Positions 62,226-64,000 of a DNA stretch of 64,000 nt are shown here, in pieces (position 1 is the stretch's first letter; every line of letters begins with the position of its first letter). A program made the position numbers and the translations under genes. This DNA comes from Sphingopyxis terrae subsp. terrae NBRC 15098 (GTDB lineage Bacteria > Pseudomonadota > Alphaproteobacteria > Sphingomonadales > Sphingomonadaceae), in NCBI RefSeq assembly GCF_001610975.1, contig NZ_CP013342.1:2799001-2863000 (forward strand). The letters run 5' to 3'. The notes under the pieces were generated by a model. The model saw only the letters and a program-made list of their open reading frames with translations. It searched no databases and had not been told where the DNA came from.

Positions 62226-64000
62226 TGGCCGAGGGCGCAGCCGAGCCGATGGAGGACACGCCGCCGCCGCGGAGCAATCCATGGCCGCGCCGCGTGCTGC
62301 GCTGGACGGGGATCGTCGTCGGCGGGCTGCTCGCGCTGATCGCATTGTTCGTCGTCGGTCTCAACAGCGACGCCGGGCGCCGCTTTGTCGTCACCCAGAT
62401 CGAGAAATATGAATTTTCGAACGGGCTGAAGATCGGCATCGGCCGGCTCGACGGATCGCTCTATGGCGCGATGGTGGTGCGCGATTTCACGCTTTCGGAC
62501 CCGAAGGGCGTGTTCCTGCGCTCGCCCGAGGTCAGGGTCGACTGGCGACCCTTTGCCTATCTCAATAACCATGTCGATGTCCGTTCGGCGACCGCCTCGA
62601 CGATCGTGCTGCAACGGCTGCCCGCATTCCGTCCGACGCCCGACACTGGCGAACCCCTGCTTCCCGACCTCGATATCGACATCGGGCGGCTGCGCGTCGA
62701 CCGTTTCGTTGTCGAGCCTGCGGTGACAGGAGCGCGGCAGGAACTCCGCATCGATGGCAAGGTCGCGATCGCCGACCGGCGCGCGCAGGTGACGGCGAAG
62801 GCCGAGACCATCGGCGGCAAGACGAAGGGCGACCGGCTCGCGCTGCTGCTCGACGCGGTGCCCGAAAAGAACCGACTGGCGCTGACGCTCGACGTCAACG
62901 CTCCCGCCGGTGGGGTGCTGGCGGCACTCGGCGGGTTCAAGGAGCCGCTGACGGCCAAGCTTGCCGGCCGCGGCGACTGGACGCGCTGGGACGGGCGCCT
63001 CGACGCGACGCTGGGCGCGGCGCCGCTTGCCGGGCTGGCGCTGAGCGCGCGCGACGGCACGTTCGCGGTCAAGGGTACCACGCAGGCGGCGCGGCTGTTC
63101 GCGGGCACGCCGGCGGCGCTGCTCGGCCGCGAGACGGCGGTCGATGTCACGGCGCGGCTCGCCCAGCGCAAGGCCGATCTCGACGGTCGGGTTTCGTCCG
63201 ATGCGATGCGGCTCGGGATCAGCGGCGGCCTCGATCTCGGCGCCAATCGCTATGATGGCCTGCAACTGACGTTCGTGCTGCTGCGCCCCGCCGCGATCGC
63301 GCCGGCGCTTCGGGCGAGCGGCGGCCGGGCTTCGGCGCGGCTCGATGGCGCCTTCGCGACGCCGACGGTCGCGTATCGCGTCGATGCGGCGAGCCTTGCG
63401 GTCAATGATATCGTCGTCGAGGCGCTGAACCTGTCGGGCAAGGCGCGCGTCGATGTCGACCAGATCGTCATCCCGGTGACGGGGCGCGCGGCGCGCATCC
63501 GCGGGCTCGATACGGTAGCGGGCGGAACGCTCGTCGCGGTGCGGCTCGACGGTGATCTTGCTTACAAGAATGGGCGGCTGCTCAGCGATAACCTCCGCCT
63601 GCGGTCGCCGCGCATCGACGCCAAGGCGATCATCGTCGCCGACCTCAACCGCGGCTTCTACACCGGCGCCATCGACGGGCGGGTCAATAATTACCGCATC
63701 GAAAGCGTCGGCATCTTCGACATCGGCACCGAGGTCGATCTGAAGCGTGTCGGTACCGACGGGTTCGAGATTGCCGGCCGCATTCGCGCGCGATCGACCC
63801 AATTGTTCAATTCGGGCGTTCGCGACCTGCTCGGCGGCAATGCCGTGGCGACGAGCGACATTCGCTATGGCACCGACGGCATCGTGCGCTTCGCCAATCT
63901 GCGCCTCACCGCGCCGCGGCTGCGGGTGACGAGCGGGCAGGGCAGCTATGCGCCGGGCGGCCAGCTCCAGCTCGTCGCGCGCGCCACTTCGGTCGATTAC
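62225..64000 (+). CDS. tamB: TamB translocation/assembly module, C-terminus beyond window
   Basis: The frame opens at ATG 62225, overlapping the tamA stop by one base, and is still open at base 64000 (592 codons seen). After a Pro-rich start, one membrane helix (about residues 29-49, GIVVGGLLALIALFVVGLNS) anchors it in the inner membrane. The TamB/AsmA-like opening follows: IGRLDGSLYGAMVVRDFTLS, DPKGVFLRSPEVRVDW and FAYLNNHVDVRS. Repeated beta-strand segments extend from there. TamB spans the periplasm as a long groove that carries lipids or substrates to TamA. The C-terminal DUF490 domain lies outside the window. Confidence 0.9.
   Translation, partial: MAEGAAEPMEDTPPPRSNPWPRRVLRWTGIVVGGLLALIALFVVGLNSDAGRRFVVTQIEKYEFSNGLKIGIGRLDGSLYGAMVVRDFTLSDPKGVFLRSPEVRVDWRPFAYLNNHVDVRSATASTIVLQRLPAFRPTPDTGEPLLPDLDIDIGRLRVDRFVVEPAVTGARQELRIDGKVAIADRRAQVTAKAETIGGKTKGDRLALLLDAVPEKNRLALTLDVNAPAGGVLAALGGFKEPLTAKLAGRGDWTRWDGRLDATLGAAPLAGLALSARDGTFAVKGTTQAARLFAGTPAALLGRETAVDVTARLAQRKADLDGRVSSDAMRLGISGGLDLGANRYDGLQLTFVLLRPAAIAPALRASGGRASARLDGAFATPTVAYRVDAASLAVNDIVVEALNLSGKARVDVDQIVIPVTGRAARIRGLDTVAGGTLVAVRLDGDLAYKNGRLLSDNLRLRSPRIDAKAIIVADLNRGFYTGAIDGRVNNYRIESVGIFDIGTEVDLKRVGTDGFEIAGRIRARSTQLFNSGVRDLLGGNAVATSDIRYGTDGIVRFANLRLTAPRLRVTSGQGSYAPGGQLQLVARATSVDY

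Noticed and set aside
62198-63802. 534-codon minus-strand frame opposite tamB
   Set aside because: The plus-strand frame starting at 62225 has a membrane helix and TamB motifs and overlaps tamA by one base, so the antisense frame is not real.

Overview
This GC-rich window is most consistent with an alphaproteobacterium of the order Sphingomonadales, and Sphingopyxis is my best guess. The inference rests on the ybgF(cpoB)-tilS-ftsH order, an HslV with a propeptide before its catalytic Thr, GGAAC-N17-CGTT (EcfG-type) stress promoters, a flotillin/YqiJ pair, and the overall style of the exopolysaccharide genes. No rRNA, insertion sequence, prophage or CRISPR array was seen. One tRNA (Thr, GGT) is present.

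Left part (1-21 kb), mostly housekeeping. It starts inside a cyclophilin-type prolyl isomerase gene, followed by a DUF1905 protein, a tiny overlapping antisense gene and tRNA-Thr. Next come a YqiJ-like membrane protein with a flotillin, an AI-2E-family permease, and a LysR regulator divergent from a bacterial CDC48-type double AAA+ ATPase. After these are an MFS transporter, a phospholipid-methyltransferase-like protein, a cardiolipin-synthase-like phospholipase D protein, rpoZ, a DUF3800 protein and two small exported proteins. The section ends with ftsH-tilS-cpoB, a RodZ-like protein, a DUF1328 membrane peptide and hslVU.

Middle part (21.4-50.1 kb): a large extracellular polysaccharide locus. 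It supplies precursors (mannose-6-phosphate isomerase, UDP-GlcNAc 2-epimerase and UDP-ManNAc dehydrogenase, a UDP-glucuronate 4-epimerase-like protein, a TviB-like dehydrogenase, a WbpM/CapD-like 4,6-dehydratase, GalE). It has an initiating phosphosugar transferase fused to a short-chain dehydrogenase domain, four glycosyltransferases, an FkbM methyltransferase and an asparagine-synthase-like amidotransferase. It also carries export and assembly proteins: a Wzx-type flippase, an O-antigen-ligase-like and an EpsG-like polymerase candidate, a Wza-type lipoprotein, and a Wzc-type tyrosine kinase ending in ten Tyr-Gly repeats. Two genes in the locus have no clear role: a 404-residue exported protein and a beta-helix protein. 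Together they predict an acidic, probably amidated, Wzx/Wzy-type polysaccharide. The genes switch strand several times and some stretches are AT-rich, which suggests assembly by transfer.

Right part (50.4-64 kb): a methyltransferase with unlike base composition, then a vitamin B12 uptake operon read leftward (cobalamin riboswitch, TonB receptor, binding lipoprotein, permease, ATPase). A small membrane protein and a gene-poor stretch with a strong terminator and a possible small RNA follow. Last come the protein AMPylator SelO, UDP-glucose dehydrogenase, and the TamA-TamB pair, with TamB running off the right edge.

The most interesting signals are the perfect EcfG-type promoter in front of the CDC48-type ATPase, the fused SDR-phosphosugar transferase, the Tyr-Gly tail encoded by a hexanucleotide repeat, and the unannotated small-RNA candidate near 56.7 kb.
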